Shown one piece after another: positions 34,141 through 43,500 of a stretch of 64,000 nt of DNA (position 1 is its first letter; the number at the start of each line of letters is the position of its first letter). The position numbers were made by a program, and so were the translations under genes. The stretch is from CALSMU01 sp965230225 (lineage in GTDB: Bacteria; Bacteroidota; Bacteroidia; Flavobacteriales_D; Parvicellaceae), in assembly GCA_965230225.1 (NCBI GenBank), contig CBDDKM010000005.1, positions 62,001-126,000 of the forward strand, in the 5' to 3' direction. Below the pieces are notes generated by a model. The model saw only the letters and a list, made by a program, of their open reading frames with translations, was not told where the DNA came from and did not search any database.

Positions 34141-34535
34141 TACGAATATTAGTTACAAATACTATATCTGTTAATATTCAGGCAGGGGTGTTTTGCGCAA
34201 CTTTAGGGTACAAACACCCTTTTTTGGCTTTTTTAGGCATTTTCCTTCAAAATTGAAGCTTCTCAATTTCAATCGTAACTATATTTGAACTGTTGATCGG
34301 GATGATTAACACGACATAAATAGAAAATATATAGCGTTTTTGCTGTAATTCTAAGTAGAAAAAGTACCAAACAATTAGCCTTAGAGAATTACGAGCGAGC
34401 GCTCACCCTTTGGGTGGGCTTCTCTGTTCTTTATGGCGGGTACTGGTACTACCTTCTACTTGGATAGTTGAAGTTCCACCCTCTTTTTTGGGTATTGATT
34501 TCAAGGTAGAAGGGCTATTGGTAAAAACAATTACT
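34141..34535. other. Untranslated region with hairpin
   Basis: No convincing gene is visible. Near 34397-34420 GCTCACCC-TTT-GGGTGGGC forms a compact GC-rich hairpin in otherwise AT-rich DNA, about 115 bp upstream of a small gene. It could be a leader structure or a small RNA. An open frame beginning at GTG 34410 runs through it but has poor codon character before the ATG at 34536. Confidence 0.35.
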
Positions 34536-34718
34536 ATGAACAACCCCAAACTTGAATTATCAGATGTTTTTGAGGTGTACTTACATGGTACGGGACAAGA
34601 AGTATTATGGAAGCTGGCCCTTGAAAAAGAAGATGAAGACCTGAAAAAAGAGATCTCGTCAAAGTTTGAAAAATACTGTAAAAAATACGGCTTACTAAAA
34701 GATCAAATAGCCTCCTAG
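34536..34718 (+). CDS. Small acidic helical protein
   Basis: The 60-residue, mostly helical protein is rich in Lys and Glu (KLALEKEDEDLKKEIS) and has no recognised domain. The frame is open from 34410, but the upstream 42 residues overlap the hairpin region and read as untranslated leader, so the ATG at 34536 is preferred. Possibly a small regulator; unknown. Confidence 0.4.
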   Translation: MNNPKLELSDVFEVYLHGTGQEVLWKLALEKEDEDLKKEISSKFEKYCKKYGLLKDQIAS

Positions 34719-34883
34719 ACTTAAACCTAAAACACCACACAAATTTATTGTTAACTCACCATTTAGGATGTAAATCATTTACGCTCCTATAATGGATATT
34801 ATGAGTTGAAATTGAACAGAACCGAAAAATATAAAACGGAAGTTTAACATATAAAATAGTACACCAAAATGGTGTGATGAAAC

Positions 34884-36986
34884 ATGATGAAAAATAGAAT
34901 TTGGATAACCATTACCCTACTACTGGGAATGGTTAATGGATTTAGTCAAGGGTCGTGTGTGAACGGTAACCTTGAAAATGGAAATCTGCTTAATTGGATT
35001 GCCTTTACTGGAAATAGGACAGCTACTTCACCAAATGTGAATGTAAGCAACCTTACTATTGGTTCAGTTCCCGGAAGGCACACAATAATGACCCAAGGTT
35101 TTGACCCTGAAGTAGGAGGAAACCTTTTAAGGATGGTTGATGAAGGGAATCATTCAGTTCGGCTAGGAAATAGTAATGCAATGGGTGAAGTTGATCAACT
35201 CAGATACACTTTTACTGTTGATCCGTCTAATGTAAATTTCTCATTTAGGTACGCAATGGTTTTAGAAGATAATGGGCATTTGGATTACCAACAACCTTTT
35301 TTATCATACCATATTTTTGAAGGTACTGTACCAACTCCTATGTCTTTGTTTTGGGGAATGAATAAGCAATTCATAGCAGATTTGGATGACCCATATTTCG
35401 AACAAGGACCGAATATTATTGTATGGAAAGACTGGCAGACTGAATGTATTAATCTAACTAAGTTTTTGGGTAAAGAAGTTACCATAATGTTTACAGTTGC
35501 GGATTGTAGCAAAGGAGGTCATTTTGGATACGCATATTTAGATGGAATTTGTACAGGTAATGAAGCTACAGCAGGACTAAACGTTCCATCACAAGTGTGC
35601 TATGATGAACCTATTATTGCGAATGGTACAAGCTCTGTCAATGAAGACGATTACTATTTCTCTGTTCAACAATCTGATGCTAATTGGAATACAATAGGAA
35701 CCGAATATTCTAGGTGGTTTATTGCTGAAGAAGCTGGAGTAATTGACATCAAAGCATTTATGGCAAGCTTACAAGCCCCGATATATTGTAACACATACTA
35801 CAGGGTAAAATTAGCCGTTAGAAATTGTGAAACTGAATGGGACGAGCAAACAAGATTAGTTTATATACGTTGTCCTGATGTTCAAATGGATGATGTTTAC
35901 GGATGTTGTGATGGTGATATGGTTGATATATACCCTCCCGGCACATTAAGACCTCCAATTAACCCACCTTACCTATATAGCTGGGAGAACTCTCCTGATG
36001 AAATTGATCGATATTATTTAAATGATGTGATAGGAGTTGAGCCAACACATAACCAAACTTTTACTTTGACTGCAACTGATAAATTTGGTTGTTCAAGGGA
36101 CTTTGATGTTAACCTATGGGTATTGGGAGATTTCCATGTTAGTATCGAGCAATTACCTTCAGATAATTGTTGTTCTACTGTTTTGAAGGCTAACATTCAT
36201 CCTGGTTCAAGATGTTGGGATGAGAATATGACAGCTGAAGATTGGGATGCAATTTTAAGTTTTTACAATTTTGAATGGAGTAATGGAGCAACAACACAAT
36301 CAATTATTGTAACGGATGAAGAACCAACCGACTATACTGTTACAGTATCGGCTGCAGATTGTTATTCTCATTCTGCTAATCATACATTTACTCCCCCTGA
36401 TGGATATAACAATAACACTGTATATGATACTCCATTAATCGCTCCAAATGCATTTACACCAAATGGAGATGGACTGAACGATTGGTTCCAAATACAGGAA
36501 TATGGACCAAATGCCCCACAGAATATTGGTGATCCTAACGCCTACGATATTGTTGGGTATAGGTTAATAGTGTTTGATCGTTGGGGACAAATTGAGTACG
36601 ATTATGAAACACCTCCTGAACAATGTTCATACAATCAAGGTGATATACAATGGAACGGTAGAAACAATGATGGAGTACTATTACCTGTTGGTACTTATGT
36701 GTATTTGCTTTTTGTGAAAACTTGTAATGGGGCTGGTACAACATGGCACCAAATATGTCACATGGTTGGAGCTGGTGATCCTTACGCAAATGCTGGTAAC
36801 CCGCTTGATGATGGAGGGCTTTGCCTAGATTATAGTTATGTGCCAACATGGGGATGGCCTCCATGGGAGAAAGTTTGTGATGAATTTTGGGACCCAGAAT
36901 CTGTATCTTTACCGCAAACAGGACAGATGCCGGGATTAAATTTAAGTTGTATTTTTTCCGTTACGATTGCTGATCCTAGTTGGTAG
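34884..36986 (+). CDS. T9SS-secreted CHU_C protein with a C-terminal extension
   Basis: The 700-residue protein has a signal peptide (MMKNRIWITITLLLGMVNGFSQ). The N-terminal MAM/lectin-like beta-sandwich (about 25-230) ends in KDWQTECINLTKFLGKEVTIMF. PKD/Ig-like modules follow (about 235-510) with many Cys pairs. The CHU_C domain is at about 515-625 (NAFTPNGDGLND, FDRWGQIEYDYE, LPVGTYVYLLFVKTCNG). Unlike normal CHU_C proteins it does not end there: about 75 more residues, rich in Trp, Pro and Cys, follow. It heads a run of secreted and outer-membrane genes that stretches to 39.8 kb. Confidence 0.85.
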   Translation: MMKNRIWITITLLLGMVNGFSQGSCVNGNLENGNLLNWIAFTGNRTATSPNVNVSNLTIGSVPGRHTIMTQGFDPEVGGNLLRMVDEGNHSVRLGNSNAMGEVDQLRYTFTVDPSNVNFSFRYAMVLEDNGHLDYQQPFLSYHIFEGTVPTPMSLFWGMNKQFIADLDDPYFEQGPNIIVWKDWQTECINLTKFLGKEVTIMFTVADCSKGGHFGYAYLDGICTGNEATAGLNVPSQVCYDEPIIANGTSSVNEDDYYFSVQQSDANWNTIGTEYSRWFIAEEAGVIDIKAFMASLQAPIYCNTYYRVKLAVRNCETEWDEQTRLVYIRCPDVQMDDVYGCCDGDMVDIYPPGTLRPPINPPYLYSWENSPDEIDRYYLNDVIGVEPTHNQTFTLTATDKFGCSRDFDVNLWVLGDFHVSIEQLPSDNCCSTVLKANIHPGSRCWDENMTAEDWDAILSFYNFEWSNGATTQSIIVTDEEPTDYTVTVSAADCYSHSANHTFTPPDGYNNNTVYDTPLIAPNAFTPNGDGLNDWFQIQEYGPNAPQNIGDPNAYDIVGYRLIVFDRWGQIEYDYETPPEQCSYNQGDIQWNGRNNDGVLLPVGTYVYLLFVKTCNGAGTTWHQICHMVGAGDPYANAGNPLDDGGLCLDYSYVPTWGWPPWEKVCDEFWDPESVSLPQTGQMPGLNLSCIFSVTIADPSW

Positions 36987-36990
36987 AAGT

Positions 36991-37659
36991 ATGAAAATTA
37001 TTGTAACAATAGTATTAAGTTTAGCCTCGTTAGGGCTGCTAGGGCAGGATAAATTTGCAACGTGTAAATTGAATGCCAGCACAACACAGACTTACGTTGA
37101 ATTTGGTTTTCTCAACCAAAGTAAATCTAATTTCCTATTTGAAATAGTTGCTTCAATTGGGAACTATGGAAAGCAAACTTTTAATGTCAATGTTTTCCCT
37201 AATGGTGGCTTAAATTATGTTCATTCTCCTTACTGGAAATGGATAGGAAATACTATTCCTAACAACTTTAGAAAAGATTCATATTCATTGAGTAATAAAG
37301 GTTTCTCAGGAGGTCTGAAAATAGGTAAGAGGATTCCAGTTACAAGAGAAATCAATTGTGATATAAAATTTGGAATATCCTACTACAAAGTGGTGGATAA
37401 TCACATCCATTATTATATTGATGAAGATGATAGAACATTAGACTTTTCAAACGAATACCACACTTCACATAGCTCTATTTCCAACAATCTTTCCGCTTCC
37501 GGATTGTATAGTTTGAATAGAAACATGGCTATTGAGGTAGGTGGTTCATTAAACTATTATATACCCTTTAAACACACAGACTATGAACCTGAAGATACTG
37601 AACTTCCGATGCTTGGAGGTGAAGGAGTAGTGTTCATTGGTCTACAATACAAATTATGA
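36991..37659 (+). CDS. Outer-membrane beta-barrel protein
   Basis: The protein has 222 residues from the ATG at 36991, preferred over the upstream in-frame start at 36967 because it gives a clean signal peptide (MKIIVTIVLSLASLGLLGQ). Alternating hydrophobic strands ending VVFIGLQYKL are typical of a small barrel C-terminus. Its 3' end overlaps the next gene by ATGA. It probably serves the same surface complex as the neighbouring secreted proteins. Function is not known. Confidence 0.65.
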   Translation: MKIIVTIVLSLASLGLLGQDKFATCKLNASTTQTYVEFGFLNQSKSNFLFEIVASIGNYGKQTFNVNVFPNGGLNYVHSPYWKWIGNTIPNNFRKDSYSLSNKGFSGGLKIGKRIPVTREINCDIKFGISYYKVVDNHIHYYIDEDDRTLDFSNEYHTSHSSISNNLSASGLYSLNRNMAIEVGGSLNYYIPFKHTDYEPEDTELPMLGGEGVVFIGLQYKL

Positions 37660-38351
37660 AAAAAGTATTATTATTTGCAGGCGTAATTGCGGTAGTTTTT
37701 ACAGCTTGTAAGAAGGGAGAAAAAGACCCGTTTTTTTCCTTGTTAAGCAGAAAAGCTAGGTTATCTAGCGAATGGACTATACAGAGTTGGACAGAACAAA
37801 GTTCAATCCTTGATTTAGATCAAAATGGAGACACTCTTTCAGATCAAGATGCCCTTTATACGATTGATGGTGATTCGATCCATTACACTGTAGATTTAGG
37901 GTCTACATTTGGTCAGGTAAGCGAATCAGGCTTAGTGAATACCGCAACATGGGTTATTCGAAAAGATGGAACTTGGAGAAAAGAGATTGATTATAAAATC
38001 CATTTTTCGTCAGGTACTAAATCAGAACAAACAAAGACCATTTTAACTGGTACTTGGAACTTCTTAGGTAAAGTGGATTCCTTTAAGAATAAGGAACGTG
38101 TGATATTCGATATCTTGACTAGGGATGTTGATTTTACTGAAACCTTTACCAGTATTCCACCAGCTACTACGACTAATTCTTACACGTACAATTATGGTGA
38201 AAATACAGAGGTTTACAATATCGTAGAACTAAGAAATGGACAGGTGGAATTAACGATTGATATGGAGGAAAGCCATATTGAAACTTCACCTACTTCTGAA
38301 ACTGATCCATTACACACTACCCGTAAAGCGACTTACATTTTATCAAAGTAA
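37656..38351 (+). CDS. Lipoprotein, lipocalin-like
   Basis: The 231-residue protein has a lipobox (VVFTACKK, Cys18). After the anchor it is beta-rich and acidic, with a repeated WTIQSW / TGTWNF pattern like lipocalin-type or DUF5004-like Bacteroidota lipoproteins. The ATG overlaps the stop of the barrel gene, so the two are coupled. The ligand is unknown. Confidence 0.65.
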   Translation: MKKVLLFAGVIAVVFTACKKGEKDPFFSLLSRKARLSSEWTIQSWTEQSSILDLDQNGDTLSDQDALYTIDGDSIHYTVDLGSTFGQVSESGLVNTATWVIRKDGTWRKEIDYKIHFSSGTKSEQTKTILTGTWNFLGKVDSFKNKERVIFDILTRDVDFTETFTSIPPATTTNSYTYNYGENTEVYNIVELRNGQVELTIDMEESHIETSPTSETDPLHTTRKATYILSK

Positions 38352-38357
38352 TAAAAT

Positions 38358-39143
38358 ATGAAAACATTAATTATAATCCCTTTAATATTAGTTGCTGTGC
38401 TGATGAAAGCACAGTCTGAAACTACATGTCATAGCTGTGAACCTGAATTGGCTCTGCATGAGCCTCAACTACCTATGGATGAAATCGCCAGTAACAAGGA
38501 TGGTGAAAACGTTTATTGGTACATTCAATCAGCAAACATCTTGGAAAAAGATGCTGCACTTGAGACTGATTTTGATGCCGTGTTCACACCCTTATCAAAC
38601 CCTGATTTTGAAATGATGAACCTTGATCTTATTACCCTTTTTGATGGTGATGAAAACTCATCTCAATGGGAAGGATTTACAGGTACAGGTGAATTAGTTG
38701 TTGGTAATAACAAATACACCAATGTATATAAGTATACACGCTCTACTTTGAAGTATTCTGAAACAGGTAATTCATGCAGAAAAAATGAATTCTTTTGGTA
38801 CTCTCCTGAGTTAAAAAGAGTTGTTTTGAGCATGGATCATTTTCTTGTGAAATCAGAAATGATTACTGCACTAGGTAAAAGTACTGAATACACAGAAAAG
38901 GAGGTTTCTAACGCTTCAATTTCAGTTAGACCCAACCCAGTAAATGATTTTTGTAAGGTAACAATCTCTGAAAGTGGAACGCTAAACATTCTTGATTTTT
39001 CAGGAAAGGTTGTAAAAACTATTGGTCGAGCTGTAGCTGGAGATAATCACGTTGACTGCTCCGATCTAATTTCAGGAAAGTACATCGTAGAATTATTAGT
39101 TGATGGTGAAATGACTGCTTCAACAGTGATGATAAAGCTTTAG
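38358..39143 (+). CDS. T9SS cargo protein with type A sorting domain
   Basis: The 261-residue protein has a signal peptide (MKTLIIIPLILVAVLMKAQ), a compact unknown domain (about 20-185), and a type A sorting domain (about 190-261: SVRPNPVNDFCKVTI, LSGKYIVELLVDG-like end). A decayed copy of the sorting-domain part is at 55544-55759, on the other side of the RHS genes. It lies 6 bp after the lipoprotein gene. Confidence 0.82.
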   Translation: MKTLIIIPLILVAVLMKAQSETTCHSCEPELALHEPQLPMDEIASNKDGENVYWYIQSANILEKDAALETDFDAVFTPLSNPDFEMMNLDLITLFDGDENSSQWEGFTGTGELVVGNNKYTNVYKYTRSTLKYSETGNSCRKNEFFWYSPELKRVVLSMDHFLVKSEMITALGKSTEYTEKEVSNASISVRPNPVNDFCKVTISESGTLNILDFSGKVVKTIGRAVAGDNHVDCSDLISGKYIVELLVDGEMTASTVMIKL

Positions 39144-39173
39144 GTTCTGTGAGTCTTCAAAACTATTAGCACA

Positions 39174-39811
39174 ATGATTAAAAGATTACTTATCTCAATG
39201 GTATTTGTGTTTGTGGGGTGTTACCTATCTGCTCAAACTTCAATAACTATTTCCGGTACAGGAGGACATTTAAAAGCTTCAAGAGGTTTTCCAAATAACC
39301 TTGATGTAGCTGGTTTTCTAAAAACTTCTCCGGTAATCGGAGGGAGTATTGGAGTCAACTTATACAAAACTGAAAGTAATTTTATTAGTCATAAGTTATC
39401 ATTTATAAGCTTTGAAGCAGATTATTTCTATGATGGAAAAACAGATCAAGAGACAGGAGTAGCGAATATAAACTATCTAACTTATTCATTTAATCCTATT
39501 GGTGTTGAAAAAGGAGAAAAATTAAAACTTCTTACTGGTGTTGAGTTATCAATTGGAGTTCCTATAGCATCTAAATTTAGATTTGTGGAGAAACCACATT
39601 TCGATCCAAATGGAGATTTTACGGGAATGACTGAGGGTGATAGTAAATTAACCCCATCAATTATGATTGGAGTAACGCCCTATGTTGGTTTAGCTTATGA
39701 CTTGTCAGATCAATATTCGGTTTTACCAATGCTCATTTCTCAGGTGGACTTGGTCCATTAAGATTTTACTACAGTTATTACTTTTCTTTAGGTATTAGTT
39801 ACAAAATGTAA
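39174..39811 (+). pseudogene. Outer-membrane barrel gene with a 3' frameshift
   Basis: The open frame 39174-39761 (195 residues) starts with a signal peptide (MIKRLLISMVFVFVGCYLSAQ) and reads as a small beta-barrel protein. It then breaks near 39735 and stops early with an atypical tail (SQVDLVH). Another frame continues the barrel without interruption as HFSGGLGPLRFYYSYYFSLG and ISYKM, then stop at 39809-39811, a normal barrel end. One base has therefore been lost or gained, either a real mutation or a sequencing error. A terminator follows. Confidence 0.75.
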
Positions 39812-39830
39812 TGTTTATTGTACTCAAAAA

Positions 39831-39858
39831 AAAAGCCTGTTCTCAAGAACAGGCTTTT
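39831..39858 (+). terminator. Terminator of the 34.9-39.8 kb gene run
   Basis: AAAAGCCTGTTCT (39831-39843) pairs perfectly with AGAACAGGCTTTT (39846-39858) around a 2-nt loop. A-tract and T-tract flanks make it work in both directions. Confidence 0.85.
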
Positions 39859-40520
39859 AATCAACAAGTATAACCAAGGCAGGTATTATACTAGTTCAGG
39901 TTTTAAACTTCTTGCTTCTTTCACAAAATACTATAGCCGATCTTGTAACCACTATAGGTGTTCCAATAATGGGGCTATTTAGATAATTGATTAATACCCT
40001 GCATCATTTAAAAACTGATTCATATTAGACAATTCGTACTTTAATATAGCCCTCCAATAATTTGTTCCCCTATCATTCTTTATCCTGAGGCTTTCATTTC
40101 TTAATTGGTTTTGAATTTGAGCTCTTGTCAATATTCCAGATAGTGGTTCGATAGAATTAAAGACATCCCTTATTTTACTATTGTTCTTGTCCAAATAATA
40201 AGAATACATACCAGATAATAAACAATCACCCCTGTAATGAAAAGTATTTTTTAACATTGATGTAGATAAAACCCCGGTATTCCAAAAATAAAGTTAACTG
40301 GAATTTTATTGCCCAAATTTTACCCTCAGGAAGTAATTACTTTGAGGTGTAAATTGAAAACTTAAACCTAACCATTGCTAATTATTACACCCCTAAACAC
40401 ATAAAGTTTTTCAACTACAATTTTAACCAGCCAGTACTTTTCAGAAGTCCTGTCGATGAAAAATTGTGACCCCATAAAAACACTCAAAAAGATATTAGAT
40501 AACACCCTAAAACAATTGCC
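39859..40520. other. Spacer before the RHS pair
   Basis: Apart from one weak minus-strand frame (39991-40257), nothing is recognised here. The last 100 bp upstream of 40521 are AT-rich and probably hold the RHS promoter, but no clear -33/-7 pair was found. Confidence 0.4.
39991..40257 (-). CDS. Hypothetical 88-residue protein (weak)
   Basis: This frame encodes a hydrophilic, basic protein with no signal peptide and no domain I recognise. The sequence reads like genuine protein (varied codons, amphipathic helices RAQIQNQLRNESLRIK), but no promoter or coupled neighbour supports it. It could be a remnant of a larger gene. Confidence 0.35.
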   Translation of the reverse strand: MLKNTFHYRGDCLLSGMYSYYLDKNNSKIRDVFNSIEPLSGILTRAQIQNQLRNESLRIKNDRGTNYWRAILKYELSNMNQFLNDAGY

Positions 40521-43500
40521 ATGATTTTAAGAATTAGAAAGTCCATTATTACACGAACCATTGCCGGAGGGTTAATTCCAATGATGATGTCACCTGGATT
40601 TATTTTAGGAGCTTCACCAATACCGAGTGCACCTGCACCATCCGGTGGGTCGGTAGACCCAAATCTGGTTAGTACTGAATCTAGCGAGATGGTAAATGTC
40701 TCCACCGGAGACTTCAATTACTCCATTCCTTTATTAGATGTAGGAGGTTACCCCATTACATTGAGCTATAATGCTGATGTAACTATGGAACAACAAGCAT
40801 CTGTAGTTGGATTAGGCTGGAACATTAGTACAGGAGCGATTAATAGAACCGTAAGAGGTTTACCTGATGATTTTGATGGAGACAAGGTTAAAACCACCAT
40901 GAATCTTAGGCCTAATTTAAGTATTACCAATACGTATTCATTAACAGGTGAAATAGTAGGGAATGAGATTGATGAAAATGGTTTTACCGTGACGAACGAA
41001 AATGGCGTAGCTAATTCCAATGTAACTTCAAGTGCAACAACATTAACAGAAGGAGGTACAACACAACAAAATGGCTCTGCAACTTTAAGTTTTAGCACAA
41101 CCTTTAATAATTACTCGGGAAACGAAACTTCTACAGGTGTTGATGCTAGTTATGACAAAACCAAAAGGAAGTATGATGCAGGAATATTAAATAGTTCTAG
41201 TTCATTTGGGCTTGGAGCAGGTTTAACATCCTCTTCTCGTTCTGGTTTATCTTCCAATATTGGGGCCAATTTGGCATTAGGATGGGCAAAACCGGGAAAT
41301 TTCAGTGCTGGTATGGGATTAAACCATAATACCTTACATGGGAGTAGTTTAAGTTATAACTTTGGATGGAGTAAAACTTGGGGAAAAAAGATTAAAGCCA
41401 GTACTAAAATAGGAACAGGAGCTTCTTTTCCTTTTGCAACAAATTCTTACACACCAACGGCAAACTTCGATTTTTCCAATAAAGCGTATTCTTTTGACAT
41501 TGATTTAGGACTGGAATTTTGGACGGTTTTTCCACATATTCGGTATGCTCGTTCAGAATATCAAAACTGTTTAACCGAGACAGAAAAGGAAGAACATGCA
41601 TACGGATATTTAAATATAGAAAAGGCATATAGTGATCCCGGAGCTTTGCAAGATTTTAACTTATCCCTCCCTCCGGTTCACGAAGAAATAAAGCACCTTA
41701 ATACTCCCATTCCAACTTATGATTATTATGTGTCAAGTACTTCAGGCGATATGTATCGAGCCATTCGTAATGATGCCGGATATGTTAGAGACCCTAAAAC
41801 GATAAGTAAAGGTCATGCACCTTCGGGCTCGGCAGAAGTTGGATTTGGTTCGGGTTTTCAGGCAGGAGTAAACCTGAGTTATAGCTGGAACAATAGCACA
41901 ACGGGCGAGTGGCACGACGATAATCCATTTAGTGAACAGGAGTCGTTTGAATTTAGAACAGATGATGATAACCCTAATAACCTAGCTGAATACGAAAAAT
42001 TCACCTTTCAAAAGGTCAATAACAGATCCACTATTAATTCAGATCAATATAATGCTATTGATGCTAATGAGGCCTTACAGCAAAGAATTAACAAAGTATA
42101 TGAGAAAATCATTGGGAGTGGACAGTTTATTAATGACGCTGGTGATTTGAATGCTTATAGTGTTACAAATAACAATCATTATCAACATGAAAGAAGGGAT
42201 CGAAATGTAGTTTTTCAATACCGCACCAACAAAGAGTTAAGAAATAATCAGGATCATCAGTTTAATGAATATCCAGAAGGAAGCCATATATTTTATAATG
42301 GAAATTACCTTGGAGGAGGTAATGACAGGGATATGCTTGAGTATCCAGATAATCAAATTGGAGAAATTACCATACTAAGAGCCGGTGGCGCCAGAGAAGT
42401 TTATGGTATTCCAGTAATGAATACCAGTAACCAGGTTTCTTTCAACATGTCCAAATACAATAACTACAACCCAGGTGGACCAATGGATTTGTCCCAAAAT
42501 ATTGATGGAATGGGCTTAGTAGAATATGATCCAGATCTTAAAAAAGATAATTCAATTAATAACAAGAGGGGGAATAATTTCTATTATCTGAAGAACGAAG
42601 TTCCTACCCATGCCACAGCTTATTTATTAACTGAATTGTTATCCGAAGATTATTCTGATATGGAGAATGATGGACCAACTCCAGATGACCTGGGAAGTTA
42701 TGTGAAGTTTAATTATTCCTATTTAGAAAAAACAAAGTGGAGATATCCATACCAAGAGAACATGGCCACCTTTAATGAAGGGTTTAAATCCAATGAGTTG
42801 GACGATATGGCCAGTTACCAATATGGAGAACGAGATACGTATTTAATTCATTCCATTGAATCAAAAGATTTTGTGGCGGAATTTGTTTATGGAAACCGAG
42901 ATGATGGATATGATGTAAATGGTGAAAATGGAGGTATATCAACCAGCTCAAACAACCTTGTAGCCAATAAAACAAGAAAACTAGAAACAATAAAACTCTA
43001 CACCAGAAAAGGAAAGGAGTTTGGCGAAGGGCCCATTAAAACCGTCAACTTTGTTTATAATCACTCCCTTTGTGTTGGAACTCCGGATAATATTAATGGA
43101 GGAGGAAAGTTGACTTTAGAAGAAGTGTATTTTGAGAACTATGATTCACCAAAGGGAAAGTTGTATCGTTACAAATTTGATTACGGAGTAAATAATTCAA
43201 TCAACAATCCTCCTTATAATTTAAGTCATAAAGATCGTTGGGGGAATTATAAAGTAGATGAAGCAAATGGAGTAGATCAAACCATAAGTTTTGTTCACAA
43301 CAGCTCACTGGATAATAATGAGTATCCTTATGCAGAGCAAGATAAAGCTAAAGCTGATCAGGAAATTCAAGCCTGGAAACTAAAAGCCATCGACTTACCA
43401 AGTGGTAGCCGAATGGAAATAGAATATGAAAGCGATTCGTATGAGTTTGTTCAAAACAAAGAAGCGACTCGAATGTATCATATTTTAGGTTATCATGGCT

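Noticed and set aside
34410..34535. N-terminal extension of the small gene at 34536
   Set aside because: The extra 42 codons cover a GC-rich hairpin and read without protein character; the ATG at 34536 gives a sensible start.
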